This document shows, in pieces, positions 26,027 to 34,582 of a DNA stretch of 64,000 nt. A program made the translations under genes and the position numbers. Source of the stretch: Comamonas endophytica. Lineage in GTDB: Bacteria; Pseudomonadota; Gammaproteobacteria; Burkholderiales; Burkholderiaceae_C. Location of the stretch: NCBI RefSeq assembly GCF_023634805.2, contig NZ_CP106882.1, forward strand, positions 186,001-250,000, in the 5' to 3' direction. Within the stretch, counting starts at the first letter, position 1; each line of letters begins with the position of its first letter. The notes under the pieces are model-generated. The model had not been told where the DNA came from, ran no database searches, and saw only the letters and a program-made list of their open reading frames with translations.

Positions 26027-26364
26027 GGGCCAGGCGCCCGGCTGCGTCCAGTGCCGGGCAGGTGCAACGATGATCTGCATTGCGCGCAATCCCCGGCTGC
26101 GCCTTCCCGGACTTCGGGCGCACCATCAACGACCGGTGCGCACCGAAAAATACAGGCTGCTTTCTTGATTCGCTGCCGTGAATAGGCAGCGCTTCTCCCC
26201 GTGCGCTCTCCTGGCCACATGCCTTTTCCACCTGCGGCCTGCGTTGGGCTGAACTGGTGCAAATGCCGCAAATATCGACCGATATTCAGGAACAAAAGCT
26301 GGCACGTCAATTGCTCCATCGATCCCGGAACGACTGTGAATCTGACGCTAACCCGGGAGAGCAC
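26027..26364. other. 338-bp intergenic region
   Basis: Separates the hydantoinase island from the NitT/TauT-amidase operon. It holds a weak hairpin without a T-tract (GCCCGGC/GCCGGGC at 26036-26059) and an inverted repeat at 26271-26286. I see no convincing gene; a promoter for the downstream operon should lie here but I cannot assign hexamers. Confidence 0.6.
26271..26286. promoter_or_regulatory. Inverted repeat, possible operator of the amidase operon
   Basis: AATATCG-AC-CGATATT is a perfect 7-bp inverted repeat in otherwise GC-rich DNA, 79 bases ahead of the ATPase start. No regulator gene is adjacent. Confidence 0.35.
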
Positions 26365-27177
26365 ATGGAAACTCTGGAAAAGGATTTGGCGGTTGCCGAG
26401 GCGCAGGTTGCCTTTTCATTGAAGAAAGTCCACAAGACTTTCGAAGATGCACAAGGCAACGAGGTCGAAGTGATCAGGGATATCACTTTGGATGTCAAGG
26501 AATCCGAATTCATCAGCATCGTCGGGCCCAGCGGCTGCGGCAAGACGACGATGTTCAATATCATTTCCAATCTTCTGCCACCGAGCAGCGGCGACATAGT
26601 TCACCGCAAGATGAACTACAAGCGCGTGGGCACGAACATCGGCTACATGCTCCAGCGCGATCTGCTCTTTCCCTGGCGCACGATTATCGAGAACGTGGTG
26701 CTGGGGCTGGAAATAGAAGGTATTCCGGCCGATATACGCAAGAAGAAAGCACTGGAGTACCTCGACAAATACGGGCTGGCGGATTTCGCCAATGCCTATC
26801 CGCATACCCTGTCGGGCGGCATGCGCCAGCGCGTGGCGCTGATCCGGACCCTGATCACCGACCCCGACATCATTCTTCTGGACGAGCCCTTTTCCGCGCT
26901 CGACTACCAGACCCGCCTGGTGCTGGAGGAGGAGATCGTTTCCATCCTGCGTGAATCGGGCAAGACCGTGGTGCTCATCACCCACGATATCGGCGAAGCC
27001 ATCGCCATGTCGGACCGGGTGGCCGTCATGACGCAGCGCCCCACTTCGGTCAAGAAGGTCTACGACGTCGGCCTCTCGCGCAAGCACGGCTCCTGCCTCA
27101 AGGCGCGCAACGATCCCATGTATTCGAAATTCTTCGATGCCATCTGGGCCGACCTCGACATTCAGATTGGACGGTGA
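26365..27177 (+). CDS. NitT/TauT-type ABC transporter ATP-binding protein
   Basis: A 270-residue ATPase of the nitrate/sulfonate/taurine importer family. Walker A GPSGCGKTT, Q-loop MLQRDLLFPWRTIIENV, signature LSGGMRQRVALIR and Walker B IILLDEPFSALD are intact. The ATG at 26365 follows GGGAGA; the frame extends 36 codons further upstream without a site. It is the first gene of an importer-amidase operon, four bases before the permease gene. Confidence 0.92.
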   Translation: METLEKDLAVAEAQVAFSLKKVHKTFEDAQGNEVEVIRDITLDVKESEFISIVGPSGCGKTTMFNIISNLLPPSSGDIVHRKMNYKRVGTNIGYMLQRDLLFPWRTIIENVVLGLEIEGIPADIRKKKALEYLDKYGLADFANAYPHTLSGGMRQRVALIRTLITDPDIILLDEPFSALDYQTRLVLEEEIVSILRESGKTVVLITHDIGEAIAMSDRVAVMTQRPTSVKKVYDVGLSRKHGSCLKARNDPMYSKFFDAIWADLDIQIGR

Positions 27178-27181
27178 CTCG

Positions 27182-28057
27182 ATGTCAATTGCCACTCACT
27201 CCGCCGCCATCCCTGCCTCGGCTTCACCCACCAAAGCGGTGGCCTCCACAGCCGCCGCCGTCAAGGCCGCGCCAAGGAAACGCAAGCCGTTCCAATGGAA
27301 AAACAGCTTCTGGATCGCCAACCTGCTGCGCATTGCCATGATTGCCGCCGTGCTGGCGGCCTGGCAGATCGCCGCCGACCAGGGCGCGATCAATCCGTTT
27401 CTGATGGGCTCGCCCGCCGGCATCTACAAGGAGGCCCTGCGCCTGGTGGAAACCGGTCAACTGTGGCAGGACACCTTTGCCACCGTGCACGCGACCATCA
27501 TCGGCTTCCTTGTCGGCAGCCTGTCCGGTGCTTTCTTCGGCTTGCTGCTGTGGTGCTTCCCCTATGTGGCGAGAATTCTCGACCCGTTCTTTGTCGCGCT
27601 CAACGGCCTGCCGAAAATCGCGCTGGCGCCGATGATCATCATCTGGTTCGGCTCTGGCATGCTGTCCAAGGTGGCGCTGGCATTTGTCGCCACCTTCATC
27701 GTTTCACTGCTGTCCGCCTATCAAGGCACGCACCAGATCGACAGCAGCCTGGTGAATCTGATGCGCTCGTTGGGCGCCACCAAAAGGCTGATATTCCTGA
27801 AGCTGGTGATACCCGCCACCTTGCCCTGGATCATCGCCTCCTTCCGCCTGAATATCGGCTTCGCGCTGATTGCCGAAATCGGCGGTGAATTCATTGCCTC
27901 CGACAGGGGCCTGGGCCGAATGATTTTCGTCTCCGGCAACCTGTTCAACCTCAATGCCGTGTGGGTCGGAATCATGATGCTCATGGCCGTGGCCGTGACG
28001 CTCTATGCCATCGTCTCGCGCGTCGAGAAAAACATCCTCCCCTGGAATTCCAAGTAA
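27182..28057 (+). CDS. NitT/TauT-type ABC transporter permease
   Basis: A 291-residue inner-membrane subunit. It starts MSIATHSAAIPASASP, followed by an Ala/Lys-rich cytoplasmic extension of about 40 residues, then about six helices. The coupling loop reads LVNLMRSLGATKRLIFLKLVIPATLPWI, the SsuC/TauC pattern. It lies between the ATPase and receptor genes of the same operon. Confidence 0.92.
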   Translation: MSIATHSAAIPASASPTKAVASTAAAVKAAPRKRKPFQWKNSFWIANLLRIAMIAAVLAAWQIAADQGAINPFLMGSPAGIYKEALRLVETGQLWQDTFATVHATIIGFLVGSLSGAFFGLLLWCFPYVARILDPFFVALNGLPKIALAPMIIIWFGSGMLSKVALAFVATFIVSLLSAYQGTHQIDSSLVNLMRSLGATKRLIFLKLVIPATLPWIIASFRLNIGFALIAEIGGEFIASDRGLGRMIFVSGNLFNLNAVWVGIMMLMAVAVTLYAIVSRVEKNILPWNSK

Positions 28058-28079
28058 ATCTCTCACTGAAAGGTTGATC

Positions 28080-29069
28080 ATGAAAGCTCTTGCGAAGATC
28101 GTTGTCAGCACCTTGATTGCTTTTGGAATATCCCAGTCCGCCCTGGCGCAGGCGGGGAAACCGGTGGACAAGGTGCTTGTGACCGAAGCCTTCCACAGCC
28201 TGCTTTATCTTCCGGTCTATGTCGCCAAGCACGAGGGCATTTTCCAGAAGCACAACATCGACGTGCCGGTCGTGCGCTCGGCAGGCTCCGGTCCCACGGC
28301 GCTGGCCTCGGTGCTGGCTGGCGAAGCCCAGTTCTCCGTGCATGGGCCCGAGCATGTCGGTTTCGCCCAGCAGCGCGGCGGCAAGGCCAAGGCGGTGAGC
28401 GCCGTGGCCAACAGCGCGCCGGTCTGGATCCTGGCGCGCAAGGATGTGGCCTACCAGAAACCGTCGGACATGAAGGGCAAGCGCGTCACCGTGGGCCTCG
28501 CGCCCGGCACCTCCAATACGCTGCTCAAGCGCTTCCTGATCGCCAACAACCTCAAGGACAAGACCGACGTCACCGTCACCGAAGTCCAGAACGGCTCGGA
28601 GCTCGGCCCGGTGCTGGCCGGCCAATCCGACTTCAGCGTCGCCTACCAGCCCCAGGTCGAGCAGGGCCTGGCCCAGGGTATGAAAATGGTCCATGCCTTC
28701 ACCGGCGAATATCCCGAATATGCGTTCTCGACCATCAATACCTCGCAGCAGCTGATTGAAAAGAACCCTGCCCTGGTGGGCCGCTTCGTTCAAGCCATCA
28801 ACGACTCGCTGAAGTACATGCGGGCTAATCCAGACGCAGCCAAGGCCGTGGCACGCAAGGAATTCGCTTCGCTCGACGCGGCGGTCGTCAACTCGGCGGT
28901 GCAGCGCATGCTCGACAGCAATGTCTACCCGGCCAACGTGCAGATCACCGAGAAGGCGTTCAAGACGGCGATCGACATGCAGAAATTCGTCGGCAACATC
29001 AAGACCGACATGCACTATGGCGACATCGTCCAGGGCGCGTTCACGCAAAGCGTGATGGCGGCGAAGTGA
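28080..29069 (+). CDS. NitT/TauT-type ABC transporter substrate-binding protein
   Basis: A 329-residue periplasmic receptor with signal peptide MKALAKIVVSTLIAFGISQSALAQ. The family pattern is visible in SLLYLPVYVAKHEGIFQKHNIDV, SVHGPEHVGFAQQRGG and GKRVTVGLAPGTSNTLLKRF. Such receptors bind nitrate, sulfonates, thiamine precursors or aromatic acids. The adjacent amidase suggests an amide or amide-derived ligand, which is inference. Start at 28080, 22 bases after the permease. Confidence 0.9.
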   Translation: MKALAKIVVSTLIAFGISQSALAQAGKPVDKVLVTEAFHSLLYLPVYVAKHEGIFQKHNIDVPVVRSAGSGPTALASVLAGEAQFSVHGPEHVGFAQQRGGKAKAVSAVANSAPVWILARKDVAYQKPSDMKGKRVTVGLAPGTSNTLLKRFLIANNLKDKTDVTVTEVQNGSELGPVLAGQSDFSVAYQPQVEQGLAQGMKMVHAFTGEYPEYAFSTINTSQQLIEKNPALVGRFVQAINDSLKYMRANPDAAKAVARKEFASLDAAVVNSAVQRMLDSNVYPANVQITEKAFKTAIDMQKFVGNIKTDMHYGDIVQGAFTQSVMAAK

Positions 29070-29096
29070 CGACAGCATTCCGAGGACTAGATACCC

Positions 29097-30449
29097 ATGA
29101 CTTCACCCAGCACGCTCACCGCCGCCCGGGCGTTACTTCAAACCAAAAGCATCAGCCCTTCGGAACTCCTGGAGGAATTCATCCGCAATATCGAGGCCGC
29201 AGAGCCGCAGGTAAAGGCCTGGAAGCTGCTGCGTCTGGAAGAAGCCAGGGCCCAGGCCAGGATCCTGGACCAGAAGCTGTCTACGCTCGATGAGCTTCCG
29301 CTGCTGTTCGGTATTCCCTACGGGGCCAAGGACATCATCTGCACCGCCGGGATTCCCACGGAAGCGGGCTCCAAGCTGTTGAAAGGATATGTCCCCGACG
29401 AGGATGCGACCGTCATCAAGACCTTGAAGGCCCAGCATGCCGTCCTGCTGGGCAAGACCACCACCACCGAGTTCGCCAACCTCGGCAATCCGCCGCCGAC
29501 GACGAATGCCTGGAATCCCGGCCATACCCCGGGCGGCTCGAGCAGCGGTTCGGCCGCCGCCATGGGCGCGCGCATGGCCCTGTTCACGCTGGGCACGCAG
29601 ACCGCGGGCTCGATCTCGCGGCCGGCGGCGTTCAATGGCGTCACGGCCCTGAAAGCCACGTTTGGCCGCATCAGCAAGACCGGGGTGTTTCCCTGCGGCC
29701 GCAGCCTGGACCATGTGGGGGCGTTCACGCACAGCGCCGAAGACGCGGCGCTGGTCTTCAATGCCCTGTCCGGCCCCGACCCGCTGGACGAAAGCACGCA
29801 CCATCTTCCCCACCAGCTCCTGTGCCTTCGCAGCAGCAAGGACTACACCATCGGCATTCTGGAAGATCCCTACTTCGCTGCGGCCGACGCGGTGGCAGTG
29901 GACGCCATGATGCAGGCGCTGGCGCACCTGCAGCAAGCCGGAGTGCGGGTGGTGCGGGTCAAGGCACCCGCCGGCTTCGCGGACTCGGCCAAGGCGCAGC
30001 AGCTCACCATGCAGGCCGAAGTGGCCAGCTACCATGCGCAGAACTTCAAGACCCGGGGAGAACTGTTCGACCCCAGCCTGCAGGCCTTCATCGGGGAGGG
30101 ACTGAAGATCACCGCGGATCAGTATCTGCAGGCGCAATCGGCGCGTAGCAGCTACCGCCTGGAGTTTGCCCGGGCCTTCGCCGAGGCCGACCTGTTGGTC
30201 ACGCCCACGGCGCCGGGCACCGCACCGGCGGGCATCGGCGCCACCGGCTCGCCCGTCTTCAACCTGCCCTTCACCCACCTGGGCGTGCCTACGCTCACGC
30301 TGCCCATCGGCTTCAGCCCAGAAAATGCGCTTCCTCTCGGAATGCAGCTGATCGCGCCGCATCTGCAGGAGCAGCGGCTGATCGACATGGGATGTTTCTA
30401 TCAGCAATCGACCGACTGGCATTTGCAGCGGCCGCCCGTGGCACGATGA
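29097..30449 (+). CDS. Amidase signature family hydrolase
   Basis: A 450-residue enzyme that hydrolyses a carboxamide to acid and ammonia. The Ser-cisSer-Lys triad is present: Lys78 (GIPYGAKD), cis-Ser in PGGSSSGSAAAMG (about 148) and nucleophile Ser172 (GTQTAGSISRPAAF). No signal peptide, so it acts in the cytoplasm on what the importer delivers. It is the last gene of the operon, 27 bases after the receptor gene. The exact amide is not predictable; GatA is excluded by context, since no gatB or gatC is present. Confidence 0.9.
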   Translation: MTSPSTLTAARALLQTKSISPSELLEEFIRNIEAAEPQVKAWKLLRLEEARAQARILDQKLSTLDELPLLFGIPYGAKDIICTAGIPTEAGSKLLKGYVPDEDATVIKTLKAQHAVLLGKTTTTEFANLGNPPPTTNAWNPGHTPGGSSSGSAAAMGARMALFTLGTQTAGSISRPAAFNGVTALKATFGRISKTGVFPCGRSLDHVGAFTHSAEDAALVFNALSGPDPLDESTHHLPHQLLCLRSSKDYTIGILEDPYFAAADAVAVDAMMQALAHLQQAGVRVVRVKAPAGFADSAKAQQLTMQAEVASYHAQNFKTRGELFDPSLQAFIGEGLKITADQYLQAQSARSSYRLEFARAFAEADLLVTPTAPGTAPAGIGATGSPVFNLPFTHLGVPTLTLPIGFSPENALPLGMQLIAPHLQEQRLIDMGCFYQQSTDWHLQRPPVAR

Positions 30450-30477
30450 ACTCGGCGCGCTTGCAAAGCTTTGCAGG

Positions 30478-30987
30478 CTAGCCCCTGCCGGCGCTCAACT
30501 TGGCAGCAAGCACATTGGCTGTACGCCGCAGGAGATCGGCGTCGGCTTCGGCTTTCACGCCCCGGCTGAAACAGCACAGCGTGCCATAGACCGTGCCGTC
30601 GGCCAGCCGCACCGGCGTGCTCAGATGGGTGCCAATCGGAAAACCCGGGTTTGGCGCCTGCCCGGATGCGACGTAAGGCGCGGCATCCCGGATCTCCTCG
30701 GGCAGCCTGCCCTCGACGACACGCTGACACCAGCTTTCTTCCAGCGGATCCGACATGCCGGCTTCGAGATGCGGCGTGAACCCCGGCGCGCTGTCCACTG
30801 CCTTGAAGGTGCGCCGGCCATCGGTGAATTCGGACACGAATGCCACATCCATGTTCAGCTTGCTGCGGATCAGCCTCAACACCTCGGGTACGGCAGACGG
30901 AAGCTCAGGATCCGCCTCGTCACTGGTCGCCACCAGCAGTTCGGAAATCTTGACGTCGATATCGTTGGGGTCGTAGTCCATCATCAT
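30478..30987 (-). CDS. GAF domain protein
   Basis: A 169-residue protein made mainly of one GAF domain: VPEVLRLIRSKLNMDVAFVSEFTDGRRTFKAVD to IGTHLSTPVRLADGTVYGTLCCFS. The conserved Cys of bilin-binding GAFs is not in the expected context, so it is probably a small-ligand or redox sensor. The start is one of three consecutive ATG codons at 30987, 30984 and 30981, without a clear ribosome site. It has no output domain. It lies next to the c-di-GMP enzyme gene at 31119 on the same strand and could modulate it. Confidence 0.8.
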   Translation of the reverse strand: MMMDYDPNDIDVKISELLVATSDEADPELPSAVPEVLRLIRSKLNMDVAFVSEFTDGRRTFKAVDSAPGFTPHLEAGMSDPLEESWCQRVVEGRLPEEIRDAAPYVASGQAPNPGFPIGTHLSTPVRLADGTVYGTLCCFSRGVKAEADADLLRRTANVLAAKLSAGRG

Positions 30988-31118
30988 GCGGTCGAGTCTA
31001 AATGCACCCGCAGGGCAGGTTGGCTACCGGCTTGTGACCATTGGTGACGGGCGGCTCCCCCATTCGGAAGGAATTCCCCAGGGATGCCGCAACGGCTTCC
31101 GCGCCGTCCATCTTCCCT

Positions 31119-33941
31119 TCACGCGTGGACCTGCGGCCCGCCCTGCTGCAGATAGCTCTGGAATTCCGCCTCCGACAGTGGCTTGGCGAAAAGGTAGCCC
31201 TGGAACAGGCTGCAGCCCTTGCCGCGCAGGAACTCCAGCTGGCTCTCGGTTTCCACGCCTTCGGCCAGCACCTTGAGGCCCAGGCTTTCACCCAGGGAGA
31301 TCATTGCCACCACGATGGAGGCATCGAAGCTGTCGGTGATGACATCGCGCACGAACGACTGGTCGATCTTGAGCTGGTCCAGCGGCAGCCGCTTGAGGTA
31401 ATTCAGAGACGAGTATCCCGTGCCGAAATCGTCGAGCGAGAAACACACGCCCAGGGATTTGAGCGCCTGCATCTTCTCGGCGATCTGCTCCACGTCTTGC
31501 GCGAAGATGCTTTCCGTCAGCTCCAGCTCCAGTTTCGCCGGATTGATCCGGCATTCCCGCATCAGGTCCAGGGTCTGCGGCAGGAAATCCGGGTGGTGGA
31601 ACTGCTGGGCGCTCACGTTCACGGCCAGCGTGAGGCGCGCGAGCCTTGGGTCCATGCTCCAGCCGTACAGCGTCCGGCAGGCCTGCTCCAGCACCCACTG
31701 GCCCAGCTGCAGGATGAAACCGCTTTTCTCGGCGATGTCGATGAACACCGCCGGCGAGACCATCCCCTTTTGCGGGTGCTTCCAGCGGCACAGCGCCTCG
31801 GCGCCGATGACCTGGCCGCGCGAGTCGAGCTGCGGCTGGTAGACCAGATAGAACTCGCCGGAATGCAAGCCGGTGCGCATGTCCTGCTCGAGCGCCATGC
31901 GCTCGGCCATGGCGCGCTGCAATTCCCGGTCGAAGAAGCGGTAGGTGCTGCGGCCGTCGTTCTTCGCCTGGTACATGGCGGAGTCGGCGCCGCTGATGAT
32001 CTCGTTCATGGTCCTGCCGTCGCCGTCGAACAGTGCCACGCCGATGCTCACGGACGCGTGGTACTCGCGCGAGTCGAAGGCCACGGGCTCGGCAATGCTG
32101 CCCAGGATGTCCTGGCAGGCCTTTTCGGCGGCATGCTTGGCCTGCTCGAACGCCGGGCCCAGATGGTTCAGCACCACGATCAGCTCGTCGCCGCCAAAAC
32201 GCGCCACCACGTGCCGCGGATCCAGCACCCGGCTGGTGCGCGAGGCCACATGCTTGAGCACCTCGTCGCCGCACTGGTGGCCCCAGTGGTCATTGATCAT
32301 CTTCAGATGGTCGATATCGACCAGCAGCACCGCCCCATAGCCATCGCGCGCGGAGTTGTCCTCGATCAGGCGCGATGCAATGGAAAGGAACTGGCGCCGG
32401 TTGGGCAGGCCCGTCAATACGTCGAAATAGGCCAGCTGCTGCACCTGCTGCTCGGCGCGCGTTCTTTCGGTGATGTCGCGCGACACCACGATGAAGCTGG
32501 GCGGCGTGCCCACCACGCCCTGCTTGCGCGCCACCGAGAGCTCGAAGCAGCGCTGCTCGCCGTGGACCTCGGTTTCAAGGCGGTTGCCGGTGCTGCGTCC
32601 CAGCACATGCGCTTCCCTGATGGCATTGAGCAGCACCTGCGCGGCCTTCGGAGGCAGCACGTCATGGACGGTGCTGTGCAGCACCTGGTCCGCAGGCAGG
32701 TTCAGGCTGGCCTGGTTGCTGGTGCGGATGGCGAGGTAGCGCCCTTCCAGGTCCATCTCGAACAGCAGATCGGGAATCGCATCGAGCGTGCCGTTGAGCT
32801 CGGCCGTGGTCTGGCGCAGGCTCGAGGTCATCTCCAGGGCCAGCGCGCGCGCGCGGTCCCGCGAGGTCAGCAGCAGGAACAGGATCAGTCCCAGCGAGGC
32901 GCTCAGCAAGATGCCGATGGAGGCGATCCAGTGGTGCGTGGACTTGTGCTTGTTCTCCAGATAGGCTTCGGTGGGGATGACCTGGAAATACCAGCGCCTG
33001 CCGGCAAAGGCCAGGTAATCGGTCCTGGAAAACTCCAGTTCCTCGGCACTGGCGTTCGCCGCTGATGCGCCGGGAGGAAAACCATGCGAGAACAGCACGT
33101 TCTTCGAATTCTGCCGTTCGAAGAACACCAGCTGCAAGCCGGGCTCCAGCGTCTTGGCAATCGGCGCCAGCACATCATCGAGCCGGAACGGCAGATCCAC
33201 CCAGCCGCGCAGTTCCTGCAGCTCGGCGACCTGGGCGGGACCGGGAATGAACGCGGCAAGATACAGCACGAATCCCGGCAGCTTGCGCTGGGTCGCGTCC
33301 TGGACCAGCGGAATACTCTCGGTGGAGATCAGGTCGCCGGTCTCGCGTGCGAGTTCGGCGGAAAGCCTGGCTTCCGGGACGGAGAAAATATCGAAACCGA
33401 TGGCATGTTCGTTGCCCTTGACCGGCTCCATGAAAATGATGGGCGCATAGGACGGGCGCTCGCCCGCCGGCCTGATCGAATATGCGCTGCTGCCTTGCTT
33501 GCTGCGCACGAGCTCGAGGGCGCGCGCTGGCGCGTCTTCCCCGGTGACCCAGCGCACGTAGCCCACGCCCTGCAATCCCGGTGAAATCATCTGCAGGTTC
33601 AGGGAATCGATGAAAACGTGGAATTCCTGGGCCGTGACGTTTTCGGAGCCATCGATGAAACCCTTGACGCTGCGCGCGATGAGCTCGAAGCCATTGAACT
33701 GGTTTTGCAGCAGATACTTGATGTTGCTGCTTTGCATGGCGATGCCGCTGCGCAAGTCCTGGTCGGCAAGCTGGTTCCTGGAAATCCAGTAAACCGACGG
33801 CAGCACTGCCGCCACCAGGGTCGCCAGCACCGCGACCGCCAGCGCCTTGACGCTGAATGCCGGCCGCACCTCGAGAAAATCCCCGCGGGCGCGCGCCTTC
33901 CCCCGGGACGGGCTGGCATCGGCTGCGGCGCGAAATATCAC
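31119..33941 (-). CDS. CHASE-PAS-GGDEF-EAL membrane c-di-GMP enzyme
   Basis: A 940-residue inner-membrane signalling protein starting at GTG 33941 with AAGGA upstream (no usable ATG). Order: helix about 30-53, periplasmic CHASE-like sensor (about 75-300), helix about 340-362, PAS (about 390-500), GGDEF (about 505-665), EAL (about 680-930). The cyclase motif reads GGDEL (near 580) and lacks an RxxD I-site at the proper spacing, so cyclase activity is doubtful. The EAL side is complete: EALCRW (near 713), ELTES, DDFGTGYSSL, KIDQSFV and QGYLFAKP. Net role: probably c-di-GMP hydrolysis. Confidence 0.92.
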   Translation of the reverse strand: MIFRAAADASPSRGKARARGDFLEVRPAFSVKALAVAVLATLVAAVLPSVYWISRNQLADQDLRSGIAMQSSNIKYLLQNQFNGFELIARSVKGFIDGSENVTAQEFHVFIDSLNLQMISPGLQGVGYVRWVTGEDAPARALELVRSKQGSSAYSIRPAGERPSYAPIIFMEPVKGNEHAIGFDIFSVPEARLSAELARETGDLISTESIPLVQDATQRKLPGFVLYLAAFIPGPAQVAELQELRGWVDLPFRLDDVLAPIAKTLEPGLQLVFFERQNSKNVLFSHGFPPGASAANASAEELEFSRTDYLAFAGRRWYFQVIPTEAYLENKHKSTHHWIASIGILLSASLGLILFLLLTSRDRARALALEMTSSLRQTTAELNGTLDAIPDLLFEMDLEGRYLAIRTSNQASLNLPADQVLHSTVHDVLPPKAAQVLLNAIREAHVLGRSTGNRLETEVHGEQRCFELSVARKQGVVGTPPSFIVVSRDITERTRAEQQVQQLAYFDVLTGLPNRRQFLSIASRLIEDNSARDGYGAVLLVDIDHLKMINDHWGHQCGDEVLKHVASRTSRVLDPRHVVARFGGDELIVVLNHLGPAFEQAKHAAEKACQDILGSIAEPVAFDSREYHASVSIGVALFDGDGRTMNEIISGADSAMYQAKNDGRSTYRFFDRELQRAMAERMALEQDMRTGLHSGEFYLVYQPQLDSRGQVIGAEALCRWKHPQKGMVSPAVFIDIAEKSGFILQLGQWVLEQACRTLYGWSMDPRLARLTLAVNVSAQQFHHPDFLPQTLDLMRECRINPAKLELELTESIFAQDVEQIAEKMQALKSLGVCFSLDDFGTGYSSLNYLKRLPLDQLKIDQSFVRDVITDSFDASIVVAMISLGESLGLKVLAEGVETESQLEFLRGKGCSLFQGYLFAKPLSEAEFQSYLQQGGPQVHA

Positions 33942-34120
33942 TAATGCATCCTTCTAGACAAGGAGGGATCCAATCCATCCTGGATTTTCTGTCCAGCCCA
34001 ATATTACGGTAAATGCCCACACATGCCATCCATTGTCAATGGCTTGTCGTTATCGTAGAACGCGGTCCATGCAGCCGATGTAATCCAATGCGGACGGTTG
34101 GCGGCCATGGCGCAGGCAGG

Positions 34121-34540
34121 TCAGCGCATGGGCTTGAGGCCGGCCAGCTCCTGGGCCCGCTGCGCCGTCATCTGCAGCTGGCAGGAATTGGCGGCCACGC
34201 GCGCCAGGCTGCCGCCCTCGGGGTCCATGTAGAAGCTGCAATTGGCCTCGCGGTACTGCAGCCACAGCCGCTGCGCCGCCTGCAGCTGCTTCTTGCGTGG
34301 CGGCTCGAGCGCGGCCATCAATGCGGTGTAGACGGTGTTCAGTCGTTTGTCCTGGCGTCCATGCTCGGCGACGATGCACTCCACCATGGACAGCGTGACA
34401 CCGCCGGCCTTGTCCATGCAGGCCGTGTATTGCGCGGACATTTCGCTGTCTTGCGCCAGCGCCGGCAGCACGGCCGCGGCGCCGCACAGCAGCAGGAGGG
34501 AGGAACGCAGGGAACTCGGGAATGGCAGGGGTAAGTGCAT
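34121..34540 (-). CDS. LprI/DUF1311-like periplasmic protein
   Basis: A 139-residue exported protein with signal peptide MHLPLPFPSSLRSSLLLLCGAAAVLPALAQ (start at 34540). The mature domain has the DUF1311 pattern: YTACMDKAGG, ECIVAEHGRQDKRLNTVYTALMA, KQLQAAQRLWLQYREANCSFY, and a last Cys in AANSCQLQMTAQRAQEL. Relatives such as LprI inhibit lysozyme. It lies 42 bases upstream of nothing on its own strand; the diguanylate cyclase at 34583 precedes it, so they may be co-transcribed. Confidence 0.8.
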   Translation of the reverse strand: MHLPLPFPSSLRSSLLLLCGAAAVLPALAQDSEMSAQYTACMDKAGGVTLSMVECIVAEHGRQDKRLNTVYTALMAALEPPRKKQLQAAQRLWLQYREANCSFYMDPEGGSLARVAANSCQLQMTAQRAQELAGLKPMR

Positions 34541-34582
34541 GGTAGGGGCCTCGATTGCCCACATCCTACCCGCGCGCGTGCT

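Noticed and set aside
26036..26059. GCCCGGC/GCCGGGC hairpin as an intrinsic terminator after the Bug gene
   Set aside because: The stem is only 7 bp with a 10-base loop, and no T-tract follows.
29097..30449. Amidase as GatA of the tRNA amidotransferase
   Set aside because: gatB and gatC are absent, and the gene is tied to an ABC importer operon.
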